Source: Bradyrhizobium sp. G127 (GTDB lineage: Bacteria > Pseudomonadota > Alphaproteobacteria > Rhizobiales > Xanthobacteraceae). Taken from it: 64,000 nucleotides of DNA. The notes below the pieces were generated by a model. The model saw only the letters and a list, made by a program, of their open reading frames with translations, was not told the DNA's origin and did no database searches. Location: NCBI RefSeq assembly GCF_021502575.1, contig NZ_JAKFGN010000003.1:1-64000 (forward strand). The letters are read 5' to 3'. Positions within the stretch are counted from its first letter, which is position 1; each line of letters starts with the position of its first letter. A program made the position numbers and the translations under genes. Of this stretch, positions 42,208 to 52,485 are shown piece by piece.

Positions 42208-43410
42208 ATGATCGTGCAGCCGCCACCCGATGATGGAGTCTACGTCGGCCGTCCTCTCGGGACGGCAGGAGCCACGCCGGTCGTCCTCAACGATACGACG
42301 CTCCGCGATGGCGAACAGGCTCCTGGCGTTGCGTTCACGATGGCTGAAAAGGTTGCCATCGCGCGTGCGCTGGCGCACGCCGGCGTTCCGGAGATTGAGG
42401 CGGGTACGCCTGCGATGGGGCGAGATGAAATCGCGGCGATCCGGGCCATTGTCGAAGCGGAGTTGCCGCTCACCACGATCGCATGGTGCCGGATGCGGAC
42501 GGAAGATGTGGATGCCGCGATCGAGGCAGGCGTGTCCATGGTCAACGTCTCCGTCCCCGTCTCCGATATACAGATCGCAGCGAAACTCGGCGGCAAACGC
42601 GCGACGGTGATCGGGATGGTCGAACGCGTCGTCGCATACGCGCGTAGTAAGGGCCTGGCCGTTGCGGTTGGCGGAGAGGATTCGTCTCGCGCCGATCTCG
42701 ATTTTCTCATCCAGATCGTCGCCACCGCAAAGGCTGCCGGGGCGCGCCGGTTTCGTGTCGCCGATACGCTCAGCGTGCTTGATCCGGATTCAAGCTACGC
42801 GCTGATGGCGGCGTTGCGCGCGACGAGCGACCTCGAACTCGAGTTTCACGGCCATGACGATCTCGGGCTTGCCACAGCCAATACTCTTGCGGCTATCAAG
42901 GCGGGAGCCACCCATGCCTCGGTCACGGTGATCGGACTGGGCGAGCGCGCCGGCAATGCGCCACTCGAAGAGGTGGCGGTCGCTCTTCGGCAGTTGTATG
43001 GGCGGGACACCGGTATCGTGCTGTCTGAACTCGGCAACGTTGCCGCCGTTGTCGCCGCGGCTGCGGCACGTAGCATCCCGCCCAACAAGGCGATCGTGGG
43101 CGACCATATTTTTACTCATGAATCGGGTATCCATGTCGACGGCCTGCTGAAGGACCAGCGCACCTATCAGTCGCTCGACCCGTTGTTGTTCGGCCGATCC
43201 AATCGCATTGTCATCGGCAAGCATTCCGGCTTGTCCGCGATCACGTCGTTGCTCTCCGATCTGCATTTGCCTGCGAACACGGACGAAATGAAGGGCATTC
43301 TTGCTCGCGTGCGAGAGTATGCGGTTTCCCACAAGGGTCCTGTTGCACGCGAAACCGTTGCGCAAATCTGGCGTGAAGTGTGCGGCCGGCACCTTCCAAA
43401 CTGCGCGTGA
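42208..43410 (+). CDS. nifV: NifV, homocitrate synthase
   Basis: A 400-residue homocitrate synthase: [94 protein letters not shown] and [14 protein letters not shown], the family's catalytic motifs. It condenses 2-oxoglutarate and acetyl-CoA to homocitrate for FeMo-co. Its presence fits a bacterium that fixes nitrogen outside a host. The cysE gene follows after 7 bases. Confidence 0.96.
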   Translation: MIVQPPPDDGVYVGRPLGTAGATPVVLNDTTLRDGEQAPGVAFTMAEKVAIARALAHAGVPEIEAGTPAMGRDEIAAIRAIVEAELPLTTIAWCRMRTEDVDAAIEAGVSMVNVSVPVSDIQIAAKLGGKRATVIGMVERVVAYARSKGLAVAVGGEDSSRADLDFLIQIVATAKAAGARRFRVADTLSVLDPDSSYALMAALRATSDLELEFHGHDDLGLATANTLAAIKAGATHASVTVIGLGERAGNAPLEEVAVALRQLYGRDTGIVLSELGNVAAVVAAAAARSIPPNKAIVGDHIFTHESGIHVDGLLKDQRTYQSLDPLLFGRSNRIVIGKHSGLSAITSLLSDLHLPANTDEMKGILARVREYAVSHKGPVARETVAQIWREVCGRHLPNCA

Positions 43411-43417
43411 GGTGAAG

Positions 43418-44209
43418 ATGTCGGATGTTGTAGATTTTGCGGTGAGCGGTCCGGCAGCGGACACCCAGCTGTCCGAGCATTCGCTGTCACAATTGATCAG
43501 GGAAGATGTCGGCTGCGTCCGTCAGCGGGATCCCGCCGCTCGCAGCGAACTGGAAACCCTGCTGACCTATCCTGGTGTCCACGCCCTGATCTGGTATCGT
43601 ATCGCCCATCGTTGCTGGAGGGCCGATTGGCGGTTTTCGGCGCGACTGTTGTCGTGGGTTGGTCGCTTTCTGAGCAATGTCGATATTCATCCGGCTGCAA
43701 CAATCGGGCGCCGGTTTTTTATCGATCACGGGGCCTGCGTTGTCATCGGTGAGACCGCTGAAATCGGCGATGACGTCACGTTGTACCACGGCGTAACGCT
43801 GGGTGGGACATCGTGGTTCCCGGGCAAGCGCCATCCCACCCTCGAGGATCGTGTCGTGGTGGGGGCAGGTGCAAAAATTCTCGGACCGATCACCGTCGGG
43901 CAGGGTACCCGGGTCGGGGCGAATTCGGTGGTGATCGAGAGTACGCCGCCGGAAGTGACCGTGGTCGGCATTCCCGCCAAGGTGGTGCGGCCGCAACTGA
44001 GCCATCGCCGCGTTGTGGGGCACATCGATCTCGACCACCATCTGATGCCGGATCCGGTCGGCGAAGCGATCTCCGTTGTGCTGGATCGTGTTGAATTTCT
44101 CGAGGCGCGGCTCGCGCATTTGCAGAAGCGCTTGCGCGATGGTCGTGGTCCGGCCGGGGACGACAAGGATGCGGTCGGCTCCGGCCTCCGCGCCGCCGAA
44201 CGAGCTTGA
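43418..44209 (+). CDS. cysE: Serine O-acetyltransferase, nif-linked
   Basis: A 263-residue CysE/NifP-type enzyme: [87 protein letters not shown], with left-handed hexapeptide repeats. It makes O-acetylserine for cysteine, the sulfur source of NifS and SufS. The last 70 residues are a variable tail. Located between nifV and nifW. Confidence 0.94.
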   Translation: MSDVVDFAVSGPAADTQLSEHSLSQLIREDVGCVRQRDPAARSELETLLTYPGVHALIWYRIAHRCWRADWRFSARLLSWVGRFLSNVDIHPAATIGRRFFIDHGACVVIGETAEIGDDVTLYHGVTLGGTSWFPGKRHPTLEDRVVVGAGAKILGPITVGQGTRVGANSVVIESTPPEVTVVGIPAKVVRPQLSHRRVVGHIDLDHHLMPDPVGEAISVVLDRVEFLEARLAHLQKRLRDGRGPAGDDKDAVGSGLRAAERA

Positions 44210-44224
44210 TGAAGGGGATTAGAG

Positions 44225-44575
44225 ATGAATGACTCTCCGGTATCTGGCAGCGCGCCTGTCGGCACGCTTGAACAACTGAACAAGGCGTCCTCCGCCGAGG
44301 ACTTCTTCGCGATCCTTGGCGTTGACTACGATCCCAAACATGTCAACGTGGTACGGCTGCATATTCTGCGCCGCATGGGTCAGTATCTCGTCAGCGAGGA
44401 TTTTGCCGGACTGTCCGACGCAGACGTCGCTCAGCGATGCAAAGTATTCCTTGAACAGGCCTATGCCGATTTCATCGCATCTTCCCCTCTGGATCAGCGC
44501 GTGTTCAAGGTTCTGAAGGATGCCGTTGCGCCGCCAAAGCCTCGCATCTTCGTTCCACTCTCCACATTGAAATAG
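44225..44575 (+). CDS. nifW: NifW, nitrogenase protection protein
   Basis: A 116-residue NifW: LEQLNKASSAEDFFAILGVDYDPKHVNVVRLHILRRMGQYL, then FLEQAYADFIASSPLDQRVFKVLKDA. NifW binds MoFe protein and is thought to protect it from oxygen or help its maturation. GGGGATTAGAG precedes the ATG; 15 bases after cysE. Confidence 0.95.
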   Translation: MNDSPVSGSAPVGTLEQLNKASSAEDFFAILGVDYDPKHVNVVRLHILRRMGQYLVSEDFAGLSDADVAQRCKVFLEQAYADFIASSPLDQRVFKVLKDAVAPPKPRIFVPLSTLK

Positions 44576-44687
44576 GTACGCGTTGAGATAAGCGCGCAGC
44601 TTTCGCTGCACCGCTGCTGGTGCTGTGGCGTTTGACCTATATCAAACGACATGTGGCGACTGTCGTTGTCGTCAAACATTGCGCATC

Positions 44688-44703
44688 TGTCGCATTTCCG
44701 ACG
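44688..44703. promoter_or_regulatory. Near-match NifA-type site for fixABCX
   Basis: TGTCGCATTTCCGACG differs from TGT-N10-ACA only in the last base. 95 bases upstream of the fixA promoter. It closely resembles the site at 35540-35555. Confidence 0.5.
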
Positions 44704-44797
44704 CACGTCGCACTTGTTCTGTCGGCGACCCGTCGAAGTGATTGCGCCACTCTTCCAAGTCGTTGTGTGAACTTCAATATTTCACCGCGAATGGGAT

Positions 44798-44813
44798 TGG
44801 TACGACACTTGCT
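44798..44813 (+). promoter_or_regulatory. Sigma54 promoter of fixABCX
   Basis: TGGTACGACACTTGCT keeps TGG and TTGCT with correct spacing; 41 bases before the fixA start. Confidence 0.85.
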
Positions 44814-44854
44814 AATCTCTTCTCGGGGCCATCAGGCAGGCTCGGAGCAATCGA

Positions 44855-45700
44855 ATGCACATCGTCGTCTGCATCAAGCAAGTTCCGGATTCGGCGCAGA
44901 TCCGCGTTCATCCGGTTACCAATACGATCATGCGTCAGGGCGTGCCGACGATCATCAATCCGTACGATCTATTTGCCCTCGAAGCGGCGCTTGAACTCCG
45001 CGACAAGCTCGGCGGTGAAGTGACTGTGCTGACCATGGGGCCGCCATCGGCTGAGGACAGTCTACGCAAGGCGCTGACCTTTGGGGCCGATCGCGCCGTG
45101 CTCTTGACGGATCGCTTCTTCGCCGGTGCCGATACCCTGGCGACGACCTACGCGCTGGCCACGGCCATCCGGAAAATCTCCGAGACCTATGGCGCGGCGG
45201 ATATCATCTTCACCGGCAAGCAGACGATCGATGGCGATACCGCCCAGGTCGGTCCCGGTATCGCCAAACGCCTGGGTTTGCTGCAACTCACCTACGTCGC
45301 CAAGATCGGCGCGCTCGACCTCGAAGGCCGCACCATCGAGGCCGAGCGGCGCTCCGAAGGCGGCGTGCAGGTGCTGCGCACCAAGCTGCCCTGTCTGATC
45401 AGCATGCTGGAAGCGACCAACGATATCCGGCGCGGCGCAATGGCCGACGCTTTGCGTGCTGCACGATCCGAGATCGTCAAATGGAGCGCGCAGGACGCGG
45501 GTGTCGAAGATATTTCGAAATGCGGATTGCGGGGGTCGCCGACCATTGTGAAACGGGTGTTCGCCCCGGCGCCGCGCGCTGAGAAGGCGTTCATGATCGA
45601 CATTGGCAACCGGCCGCCGGCCGAGGCGCTGATCGATGACATCTTCAAACGGCAGCCCAAGCTTGAAGCGGAACTGGTCGCGCTGGCACGCGGTTTCTGA
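44855..45700 (+). CDS. fixA: FixA, electron-transfer flavoprotein beta-type subunit
   Basis: A 281-residue FixA: MHIVVCIKQVPDSAQIRVHPVTNTIMRQGVPTIINPYDLFALEAALELRD, VLTMGPPSAEDSLRKALTFGADRAVLLTD and IIFTGKQTIDGDTAQVGPGIA. With FixB it binds FAD and AMP-like nucleotide in the bifurcating FixABCX complex that makes low-potential electrons for nitrogenase. First gene of the operon. Confidence 0.97.
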   Translation: MHIVVCIKQVPDSAQIRVHPVTNTIMRQGVPTIINPYDLFALEAALELRDKLGGEVTVLTMGPPSAEDSLRKALTFGADRAVLLTDRFFAGADTLATTYALATAIRKISETYGAADIIFTGKQTIDGDTAQVGPGIAKRLGLLQLTYVAKIGALDLEGRTIEAERRSEGGVQVLRTKLPCLISMLEATNDIRRGAMADALRAARSEIVKWSAQDAGVEDISKCGLRGSPTIVKRVFAPAPRAEKAFMIDIGNRPPAEALIDDIFKRQPKLEAELVALARGF

Positions 45701-45712
45701 GGGAAAACGAAG

Positions 45713-46819
45713 ATGAGCGAACCAACCAAGGCACCCGCATCCACAGCAGGCCGCGCGGCTACCAAGAAGGAATTGCCGGAGCACTTCAAAGGCTACAAGC
45801 ACGTCTGGGTGTTCATCGAGCAGGAGCGCGGTCAGGTTCATCCGGTCTCGTGGGAGCTGATGGGCGCGGGCCGCCAGCTCGCCGACAAGCTCAAGGTCGA
45901 ACTTGCCGCCGTGGTGATCGGGCCGGAGGGCGAGGCCACGCGACAGGCCGCGGCGGAAGCCTTCTGTTACGGGGCCGATCTCGCATATGTCGTCGCCGAC
46001 AATTTGCTCGCCGACTACCGCAACGAGTCCTATACCAAGGCGCTGACCGACGTCGTCAACGCCTACAAGCCGGAGATCCTGCTGCTCGGCGCCACCACGC
46101 TCGGCCGCGATCTTGCCGGCTCGGTGGCAACTACGCTGCTTACCGGCCTGACCGCGGACTGCACCGCGCTCGACGTCGATGCCGACGGCTCACTTGCGGC
46201 AACGCGTCCGACCTTCGGCGGGTCGCTGATGTGCACGATCTACACGCTGAACTACCGGCCGCAGATGGCGACGGTGCGTCCGCGCGTGATGCAGATGCCG
46301 GAGCGCGTCGAGCGCCCGGCCGGGCGAATCGTCAGTCATCCGCTGGGCCTCGTCGAGGCAGATATCGTCACCAAGGTGCTGTCGTTCCTGCCGGATCGTG
46401 AATCCGCCAATTCGAACCTTGCCTACGCGGACGTTGTGGTCGCAGGCGGCCTTGGGCTTGGATCGCCGGAGAACTTCCAGCTGGTGCGTCAGCTCGCGAC
46501 TGTGCTCGGCGCGGAGTATGGCTGTTCGCGTCCGCTGGTACAGAAGGGCTGGGTCACATCCGACCGGCAGATCGGTCAAACCGGCAAGACCATCCGGCCG
46601 AAACTATACATCGCCGCCGGAATCTCGGGAGCGATTCAGCACCGGGTCGGCGTGGAAGGCGCCGACCTCATCGTCGCGATCAACACGGACAAGAATGCGC
46701 CGATTTTTGATTTCGCCCATGTCGGAATCATCACCGACGCGATCCGGCTGCTGCCGGCGCTGACTGAGGCATTCCGTGCGCGCCTGTCACCGCATTCGCG
46801 CGACCGGATCGCCAGCTAA
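45713..46819 (+). CDS. fixB: FixB, electron-transfer flavoprotein alpha-type subunit
   Basis: A 368-residue Fix[42 protein letters not shown] at the start and the FAD domain at the end ([72 protein letters not shown]). Partner of FixA. 12 bases after fixA. Confidence 0.97.
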   Translation: MSEPTKAPASTAGRAATKKELPEHFKGYKHVWVFIEQERGQVHPVSWELMGAGRQLADKLKVELAAVVIGPEGEATRQAAAEAFCYGADLAYVVADNLLADYRNESYTKALTDVVNAYKPEILLLGATTLGRDLAGSVATTLLTGLTADCTALDVDADGSLAATRPTFGGSLMCTIYTLNYRPQMATVRPRVMQMPERVERPAGRIVSHPLGLVEADIVTKVLSFLPDRESANSNLAYADVVVAGGLGLGSPENFQLVRQLATVLGAEYGCSRPLVQKGWVTSDRQIGQTGKTIRPKLYIAAGISGAIQHRVGVEGADLIVAINTDKNAPIFDFAHVGIITDAIRLLPALTEAFRARLSPHSRDRIAS

Positions 46820-46830
46820 AGGAGCGTACC

Positions 46831-48138
46831 ATGATCGAGGAAAGATTCGATGCGATCGTCGTCGGCGCCGGGATGGCCGGAAACGCTGCCGCGCTGACGC
46901 TCGCCCAGCGCGGTTTGAAAGTGCTGCAACTTGAGCGTGGAGAGTATTCCGGATCGAAGAACGTCCAGGGCGCGATCCTTTACGCCGATATGCTGGAAAA
47001 ATTGATTCCGGATTTCCGCGAGGACGCGCCGCTCGAACGTCACCTGGTGGAGCAGCGCTTCTGGATGATGGACGATCGCGCCCATGTCGGGCTGCATTAT
47101 CGCTCCGAGGATTTCAACGAGGAGCGGCCCAACCGCTACACCATTATCCGCGCGCAGTTCGATAAGTGGTTCTCCTCCAAAGTGCGGGAGGCAGGCGCGG
47201 TCGTGTTGTGCGAAACCACCGTGACGGAGCTGGTGCAGGACGCTTACGGCCGGGTGATCGGGGTGCGCACCGATCGGCACGACGGCGAAGTGCATGCGGA
47301 TGTCGTTGTGCTGGCGGAAGGTGTCAACGGGCTGCTCGGCACGCGGGCACATCTGCGAAATATTCCAAGGCCCGACAATGTCGCGCTTGCGGTCAAGGAA
47401 ATGCACTTCCTGCCGCGCGAGACCATTGAAGCGCGTTTCAACCTCAAGGGCGATGAAGGCACGGTGATCGAGGCGGCCGGCACCATTTCGCGCGGCATGA
47501 CTGGCATGGGATTCATTTACGCGAACAAGGAATGCGTGTCGCTCGGCATTGGATGTCTTGTGGCCGATTTCCAGAGCACCGGCGAGACGCCATATGGACT
47601 GCTGGAGCGATTTAAGACGCATCCTTCCGTGGCACCGCTGATTGAAGGTTCCGAGGTCAAGGAATATTCCGCTCATCTCATCCCGGAAGGGGGCTACAAC
47701 GCGATCCCTCAACTTTATGGCGAAGGCTGGGTTGTGGTCGGTGACGCGGCCCAGCTCAACAACGCCATTCATCGCGAGGGCTCGAATCTCGCCATGACCT
47801 CCGGCCGTATTGCCGCGGAAGCTATCTTCCAGATCAAGTCACGGCGAGATCCGATGACAGCGCAGAATCTCGCACTTTATAAGAAGATGCTGGACGATTC
47901 CTTCGTCATCAAGGATCTGAAGAAGTACAAGGATATGCCGCAGTTGATGCATATCCAGTCGCAGAACTTCTTTCTCACCTATCCGCAGCTTGTCTCCAAG
48001 GCGATGCAGAATTTCGTGCGGGTCGACGGTACGCCAAAGACCGAGAAAGAGAAGACCACGCTGCGCTCGTTCGTCAAAGCGCGGTCATGGACGGGTTTGT
48101 TCGGCGACGCGTTCCGCCTCGCCCGGGCATGGCGATGA
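46831..48138 (+). CDS. fixC: FixC, flavoprotein-quinone oxidoreductase
   Basis: A 435-residue Fix[51 protein letters not shown] (FAD motif) and [44 protein letters not shown]. It resembles ETF-quinone oxidoreductase and with FixX passes one electron to quinone as the other reduces ferredoxin. Membrane-associated in the family. Confidence 0.97.
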   Translation: MIEERFDAIVVGAGMAGNAAALTLAQRGLKVLQLERGEYSGSKNVQGAILYADMLEKLIPDFREDAPLERHLVEQRFWMMDDRAHVGLHYRSEDFNEERPNRYTIIRAQFDKWFSSKVREAGAVVLCETTVTELVQDAYGRVIGVRTDRHDGEVHADVVVLAEGVNGLLGTRAHLRNIPRPDNVALAVKEMHFLPRETIEARFNLKGDEGTVIEAAGTISRGMTGMGFIYANKECVSLGIGCLVADFQSTGETPYGLLERFKTHPSVAPLIEGSEVKEYSAHLIPEGGYNAIPQLYGEGWVVVGDAAQLNNAIHREGSNLAMTSGRIAAEAIFQIKSRRDPMTAQNLALYKKMLDDSFVIKDLKKYKDMPQLMHIQSQNFFLTYPQLVSKAMQNFVRVDGTPKTEKEKTTLRSFVKARSWTGLFGDAFRLARAWR

Positions 48139-48183
48139 ACGGCAAGGCGGACTTCTGACCGGGCCCTAGCGAAGGAGATCGAA

Positions 48184-48480
48184 ATGACGACCGAACCGTC
48201 AGTGCGTGTCGAGGACAAACTGTTCTACAACCGCTATCTCGTCGATGCGGGCCGCGCTCATATCAAGGTGCGGCCTCATACCGCCCCGACGCCCGCGCTT
48301 CTCACCCTGCTTAAGGTTTGCCCGGCGCGCTGCTATGAACTCAACGACAAGGGGCAGGTGGAAGTCACGGTCGATGGCTGTGTGGAATGCGGCACCTGCC
48401 GAGTGATCGGCGAGCCGGGTGGCGATATCGAATGGAGCTATCCGCGCGGTGGCTATGGCGTGCTGTTCAAGTTCGGTTGA
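48184..48480 (+). CDS. fixX: FixX, ferredoxin-like protein
   Basis: A 98-residue ferredoxin-like subunit: [50 protein letters not shown]. It carries the Fe-S cluster that works with FixC. AAGGAGATC is a strong ribosome binding site. Last gene of fixABCX; the next gene is convergent 45 bases on. Confidence 0.96.
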   Translation: MTTEPSVRVEDKLFYNRYLVDAGRAHIKVRPHTAPTPALLTLLKVCPARCYELNDKGQVEVTVDGCVECGTCRVIGEPGGDIEWSYPRGGYGVLFKFG

Positions 48481-48525
48481 TTGTTTTGCAATGTCCCGGT
48501 GTTGGTGCGCCCGGAGTATTTGCGG

Positions 48526-49071
48526 TCACTCTGCCGCGACGGCCAGCTCAACAGGACTAGCCTCGATAGCGATGGCGACCGACTGAATAATGGCGGCGAA
48601 GCGGACAGCCGTCTGGATCATTGTTGATACGACGCCGGATTCTTGCAAGACCTTCTCATGGGCATCGATGCAGGCGCCGCAGCCGTTGATCGCTGAAACC
48701 GCCAGCGACCACAGCTCGAAGTCAGCTTTGTCGACACCGGGATTGGCGATCACGTTCATACGTAACCGCGCGGGCATCGTGGCATATTCCTTGTTCGATG
48801 CCAGATGCGCAAAACGATAATAGATATTGTTCATCGCCATGATCGACGCGGCCGATCTCGCGGCCGTAATGGCCGCAGGGGTGAGCTTGTCGGCGGCGGC
48901 TGCTTCCATGGCGGCAATGACAGCAGGATTGCGTGTCGTGATGGCGCAGGCGAGGAAGAGCCCATATTTGGTCTGCTCAGACAGGGTTTCGTCGGCTGCC
49001 ATGGATGTCAGGTTAAGCCTGACGTCCTTGGCGAAATCCGCAATTCTGTTCTTTAGTGCCTCGATCGGCAT
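48526..49071 (-). CDS. ahpD: AhpD, alkylhydroperoxidase partner
   Basis: A 181-residue Ahp[27 protein letters not shown] and the active site [20 protein letters not shown] (CxxC with His). AhpD reduces AhpC in some bacteria. The ATG at 49071 is used; the longer frame runs antisense through ahpC. It follows ahpC after 7 bases on the same strand. Confidence 0.95.
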   Translation of the reverse strand: MPIEALKNRIADFAKDVRLNLTSMAADETLSEQTKYGLFLACAITTRNPAVIAAMEAAAADKLTPAAITAARSAASIMAMNNIYYRFAHLASNKEYATMPARLRMNVIANPGVDKADFELWSLAVSAINGCGACIDAHEKVLQESGVVSTMIQTAVRFAAIIQSVAIAIEASPVELAVAAE

Positions 49072-49078
49072 GCGAGCC

Positions 49079-49633
49079 TCACGCGACCTTGAGGGTTTCG
49101 CCGCCGACTTCGCGGTTGCAGGGGCAGAGTTCGTCGGTTTGCAGCGCGTCGAGCACACGCAAGGTGTCCTTCGGACTCCGCCCGACATTCAGATTGGTCG
49201 CATAGACATGCTGGATGACGTTGTCAGGATCGACAATGAACGTGTAGCGATAGGCGACCCCGTCGGGAGAGCGGACGCCCAGCCCATCGACCAGTGATCC
49301 CTTGCTGTCGGCGAACTGCCAGATTGGCAAGTGATGCAGATCCTTGTGCTCGCGCCGCCAGGCGAGCTTGCAAAACTCATTGTCGGTCGAACCGCCGAGC
49401 ACAACGCCGTCGCGATCGGCAAAATCCTTGGACAACCGTGCGAACTCGGCGATCTCGGTTGGGCAGACGAATGTGAAGTCTTTCGGATAGAAAAAAATGA
49501 TCTTCCACTTTCCGGGGAAACTCTCTTCCGTCAGTGTTTCAAAGGCGCTTTGTCCTTTTTCCTCCTGCTGGTGAAAGCCGGGCTTGACACCGACAATGGT
49601 GAATGATGGCAGCTTGTCTCCAATTCCGAGCAT
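49079..49633 (-). CDS. ahpC: AhpC, alkyl hydroperoxide peroxiredoxin
   Basis: A 184-residue 2-Cys peroxiredoxin: [55 protein letters not shown], resolving cysteine region [15 protein letters not shown]. It removes peroxides. The ATG at 49633 has GGAG six bases before it; an ATG at 49645 overlaps that site. A sigma54 promoter and a NifA-type site upstream put this protective pair in the nif programme. Confidence 0.95.
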   Translation of the reverse strand: MLGIGDKLPSFTIVGVKPGFHQQEEKGQSAFETLTEESFPGKWKIIFFYPKDFTFVCPTEIAEFARLSKDFADRDGVVLGGSTDNEFCKLAWRREHKDLHHLPIWQFADSKGSLVDGLGVRSPDGVAYRYTFIVDPDNVIQHVYATNLNVGRSPKDTLRVLDALQTDELCPCNREVGGETLKVA

Positions 49634-49679
49634 CTTCGACTCCATGGGATATGCGCTTGGCGGGCTTCATCCACGAGGA

Positions 49680-49695
49680 TGCAAGCGATATGCCA
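49680..49695 (-). promoter_or_regulatory. Sigma54 promoter of ahpCD
   Basis: Minus strand TGGCATATCGCTTGCA fits the consensus with correct spacing, 47 bases before the ahpC start. Confidence 0.85.
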
Positions 49696-49721
49696 TCGAA
49701 TATATTCGGCAATTTCCGCTT

Positions 49722-49737
49722 TGTCGGAAATGCAACA
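49722..49737. promoter_or_regulatory. NifA-type activator site for ahpCD
   Basis: TGTCGGAAATGCAACA fits TGT-N10-ACA and lies 27 bases upstream of the -24 element, closer than usual but possible. Confidence 0.65.
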
Positions 49738-49852
49738 ATGCTTGTTTCGCGGGAAAACATTGATGTTCAAAACGGCTTGGCGGGTTCAGCCGTTCGCAAT
49801 ACGATATTATCGCCCCTGCATGAATAGCGATGGAAGAAACAGGATTGCAAAC

Positions 49853-50059
49853 ATGAAGCTCAGCGCACGTAATATCTTACCCGGCAAGGTCGTTGCGTTG
49901 ACCAAGGGATCGACCACCGCGCATGTGAAGGTCGAGCTTGCGTCGGGGCTGACCGTCACATCGTCGATCACCAACGAGGCAGTTGATGAGCTCGCCCTCA
50001 AAGTCGGCGACAGTGTCTCGACGGTGATCAAGTCGTCGGATGTGATGATTGGGAAATAG
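49853..50059 (+). CDS. mop: Molbindin (Mop), molybdate-binding protein
   Basis: A 68-residue single TOBE/Mop domain: MKLSARNILPGKVVALTKGSTTAHVKVELASGLTVTSSITNEAVDELALKVGDSVSTVIKSSDVMIGK. Such proteins bind molybdate in an oligomer and act as cytosolic stores. Divergent from ahpC. The 3-prime end overlaps the convergent DUF2478 gene by 32 bases. Confidence 0.93.
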   Translation: MKLSARNILPGKVVALTKGSTTAHVKVELASGLTVTSSITNEAVDELALKVGDSVSTVIKSSDVMIGK

Positions 50060-50630
50060 GACCCGGATATTGCATGGCGGCTTGCACACCCGTTCGTCGC
50101 AGTGACACCTCCCGCCACCACTGTTCGACGACATGCGGCGCGCAGAACAGGGTCGTGCCGCGGTCTCCGGTGAAATTCTTCCAGGCGTCGAAGCATTTTT
50201 CCGGAACCGCTGTCAGCACGGGCCCCCCGGCAATGATCGCCTCGGCGAGTTCATCCCGCAGGCCTTGTCCGGAGGCTTCCTGCTTCGAAAACTTGTTGAC
50301 GATGATGAGTGCGACGTCCCCAGCAATTGCGCGTGAAACAGCGAGAGACGCGTCAGCAAGACCCGCGGGGTCGAGCTTACATGCCATGGCACCGCTGCCG
50401 AGCGGCTGGCAAATCGAGATCTCGCCGCCAGTCATGAGATCGACGACATGCATGCCGTTTGAACGGCCGGTTTCATCCTTCAGGTTCCGCTGCACAATGC
50501 CGCCGACGCGTTGGCCGTCTCGCAACAGGGCGCCGGCAAAGTCGGCGAGCAATCTGTCAACGTCGTCTGCAGGACGATAGAGAATTGCGGCCAGATGATT
50601 CAGATTGATGTCCTGAAAATCAGATGTCAT
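50028..50630 (-). CDS. DUF2478 protein, molybdenum-linked
   Basis: A 200-residue protein of the DUF2478 type: LAAILYRPADDVDRLLADFAGALLRDGQRVGGIVQRNL, then CQPLGSGAMACKLDPAGLADASLAVSRAIAGDVALIIVNKFSKQEASGQGLRDELAEAIIAGGPVLTAVPEK. These occur beside molybdate genes. Role unknown, perhaps in molybdenum storage or cofactor handling. The ATG at 50630 gives the family start. Sigma54 promoter and NifA-type site upstream. Confidence 0.83.
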   Translation of the reverse strand: MTSDFQDINLNHLAAILYRPADDVDRLLADFAGALLRDGQRVGGIVQRNLKDETGRSNGMHVVDLMTGGEISICQPLGSGAMACKLDPAGLADASLAVSRAIAGDVALIIVNKFSKQEASGQGLRDELAEAIIAGGPVLTAVPEKCFDAWKNFTGDRGTTLFCAPHVVEQWWREVSLRRTGVQAAMQYPGPISQSSHPTT

Positions 50631-50679
50631 GGCGTCTCTCACGGGTGGTCTGCAAATCATCTTACGGTGGCTTGTCCCC

Positions 50680-50695
50680 AGCAAGCAACGTGCCG
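50680..50695 (-). promoter_or_regulatory. Sigma54-type promoter for the DUF2478 gene
   Basis: Minus strand CGGCACGTTGCTTGCT has GGCAC and TTGCT at the right spacing; 50 bases before the start at 50630. Confidence 0.75.
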
Positions 50696-50775
50696 CCGCT
50701 GTGATGGTCTGCGGATTGCTTATCAGCAAGTCGATGGGCATTCTTGCGGATGGCTCCGCCGTGTTCGCCTGGTTT

Positions 50776-50791
50776 TGTCGCAAGGCCGACA
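50776..50791. promoter_or_regulatory. NifA-type activator site for the DUF2478 gene
   Basis: TGTCGCAAGGCCGACA is an extended dyad 81 bases upstream of the -24 element. Together with the promoter it implies NifA control. Confidence 0.78.
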
Positions 50792-50892
50792 TCAATGTCC
50801 CTAACTGGACGCGGCCAGCAGGCGAGTACGGTGGCTTGCCATTTCGTTAGCGGGGCGCACATTCAGAGTCATAGCCAAAGCGGACGGGGCCC

Positions 50893-51750
50893 ATGCCAAC
50901 AATTGCATCGCGCGCGGAGCTCGAGGCGCTCCTCCTTGACGACGTCCCTTATGGAGACCTGACAACCGACGCGCTCGGCATCGGCGTTGCGCCCGGCTCA
51001 ATGCAATTCACTGCGCGGGATCCGATGATCCTCGCGCTGGCTGAGGATGCAGCGGCGATCATCGAGGTCGCCGGGGGCCGGGTGGACCTTCATGCCGGTT
51101 CGGGAAGCGCGCTGGACCGAGGCTCGCCGATCCTGACCGCACATGGCTCGGCGGCCGCCTTGCTGCGGAGCTGGAAGGTGGCGCAGACATTGATTGAAAT
51201 ATGGTCGGGTGTCGCGACAGACGCCCGCGCGATCGTTGATGCGGCGACAGCCGTGGCACCTTGGGTCGTGGTGGCCTGCACGCGCAAGAACACACCAGGC
51301 ACGAAACACTTTGCGGTCGCCGCGGTGAAAGCAGGCGGCGCGGTGATGCATCGTCTCGGCCTATCGGAGACGGTGCTGGTGTTTCCGGAGCATCGCGCGT
51401 TTCTTGGCGATGAACCTCTTGCAGCTGTGGCAGCGCGGTTGCGCCGTGCAGCGCCGGAAAAGCGGCTTGTCATCGAAATCACGACAGTGGAGGCGGCGCT
51501 CGCCGCCGCTGAGGCTGGGTTCGACGTGATCCAGGCGGAGAAATTTGCGCCAACTGAAATTGTCTCCCTGGCCGCGCAACTATCGACCATGCAACATCGG
51601 CCGATCATCGCAGCAGCGGGTGGTATCAACGCAGGCAACGTTGCTGTCTATGCGCAGGCCGGGGCCGATGTCGTGGTGACGTCATCGCCATATCTGGCCA
51701 AGCCGCGCGATGTTCAGGTGCGGATCGGCCCGCGCGCGACGGAGGGTTAG
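50893..51750 (+). CDS. modD: ModD, NadC-like molybdenum-linked protein
   Basis: A 285-residue protein of the NadC/QPRTase fold, ModD branch: LEALLLDDVPYGDLTTDALGIG, VVACTRKNTPGTKHFAVAAVKAGGAVMHRLGLSETVLVFPEHRAFLG and PIIAAAGGINAGNVAVYAQAGADVVVTSSPYLAKP. ModD is found with molybdate transport genes; its reaction is not settled. Here modABC are not in the window. Divergent from the DUF2478 gene. Confidence 0.9.
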   Translation: MPTIASRAELEALLLDDVPYGDLTTDALGIGVAPGSMQFTARDPMILALAEDAAAIIEVAGGRVDLHAGSGSALDRGSPILTAHGSAAALLRSWKVAQTLIEIWSGVATDARAIVDAATAVAPWVVVACTRKNTPGTKHFAVAAVKAGGAVMHRLGLSETVLVFPEHRAFLGDEPLAAVAARLRRAAPEKRLVIEITTVEAALAAAEAGFDVIQAEKFAPTEIVSLAAQLSTMQHRPIIAAAGGINAGNVAVYAQAGADVVVTSSPYLAKPRDVQVRIGPRATEG

Positions 51751-51795
51751 TCCGCCGGCCTTTGCTTGGACGGATGATTGCCAATCGGTGCGGAT

Positions 51796-52257
51796 TCAAG
51801 CGAAGTTATCGCACCATATCGGATTGAGTGGGTTGATCCGGATGCGTGGCGCGGTCGGCGGGCGAGCTTTTACCGGCTGCTGCCGCGCCGCCTCGACTAG
51901 CCCGTGGAAGAGCGCGAGCGCAATATCTTGATTATGGGTCTCAATTCCGTCGTCCAGCCATTCGGGGAACTCGCGCAGGTGTGACAACGTACAGTGCCAT
52001 TCGCCGTCATCATAGGCGAGGCGGCGCAGCTTCCACTGCGGCATCTCGCGGGCGATGAGACCCAGCGCTGTATCGATCCATGCATCGGCTGCAATCAGTC
52101 TCGCGATCTCTGCAGGTATCCGCACTGAACCGTTGGTGTCGTCGTGAGATATCTCCGAAGCAATCGCGGACACGAGATCCGTTGAAGGGCGAGTGGCGAA
52201 ACGCACCTGATCTGCGATCCAGGCCAAACGTTCCAGGCGGTCAGGGCGAAATAACAT
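51796..52257 (-). CDS. Unknown protein (153 aa)
   Basis: A 153-residue protein, not recognised: MLFRPDRLERLAWIADQVRFATRPSTDLVSAIASEISHDDTNGSVRIPAEIARLIAADAWIDTALGLIAREMPQWKLRRLAYDDGEWHCTLSHLREFPEWLDDGIETHNQDIALALFHGLVEAAR. The ATG has GGAGCAAG before it. It is convergent with modD, 45 bases away, and divergent from the kdp operon. Confidence 0.65.
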   Translation of the reverse strand: MLFRPDRLERLAWIADQVRFATRPSTDLVSAIASEISHDDTNGSVRIPAEIARLIAADAWIDTALGLIAREMPQWKLRRLAYDDGEWHCTLSHLREFPEWLDDGIETHNQDIALALFHGLVEAARQQPVKARPPTAPRIRINPLNPIWCDNFA

Positions 52258-52468
52258 GACTTGCTCCTGTGACACGATAGAGCGCGCGAACGCGTTGACC
52301 GGCCCAAGGTGAGCAAGATGGCATTTGAATGCCAGACGGAAGAAATCCCGAAAATGTAGTGATTCCATAAGTGCCGGCGGCCATCGTGACAGGAGGTATA
52401 TGTTGCGCCAGATCAATCCCCGCAGGCGCGTCTGCTGCTTCTATCAAGGCGCTCGAAATCGCGGATCT

Positions 52469-52485
52469 TTATAGAATTCCTATAA
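52469..52485. promoter_or_regulatory. Inverted repeat in the modD/kdp gap
   Basis: TTATAG-AATTC-CTATAA is a 17-base inverted repeat with perfect 6-base arms, A/T-rich against a GC-rich background. It could be an operator; the half-site resembles Mo-responsive (ModE-type) boxes only loosely. The 385-base gap 52258-52642 has no other clear feature. Confidence 0.35.
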
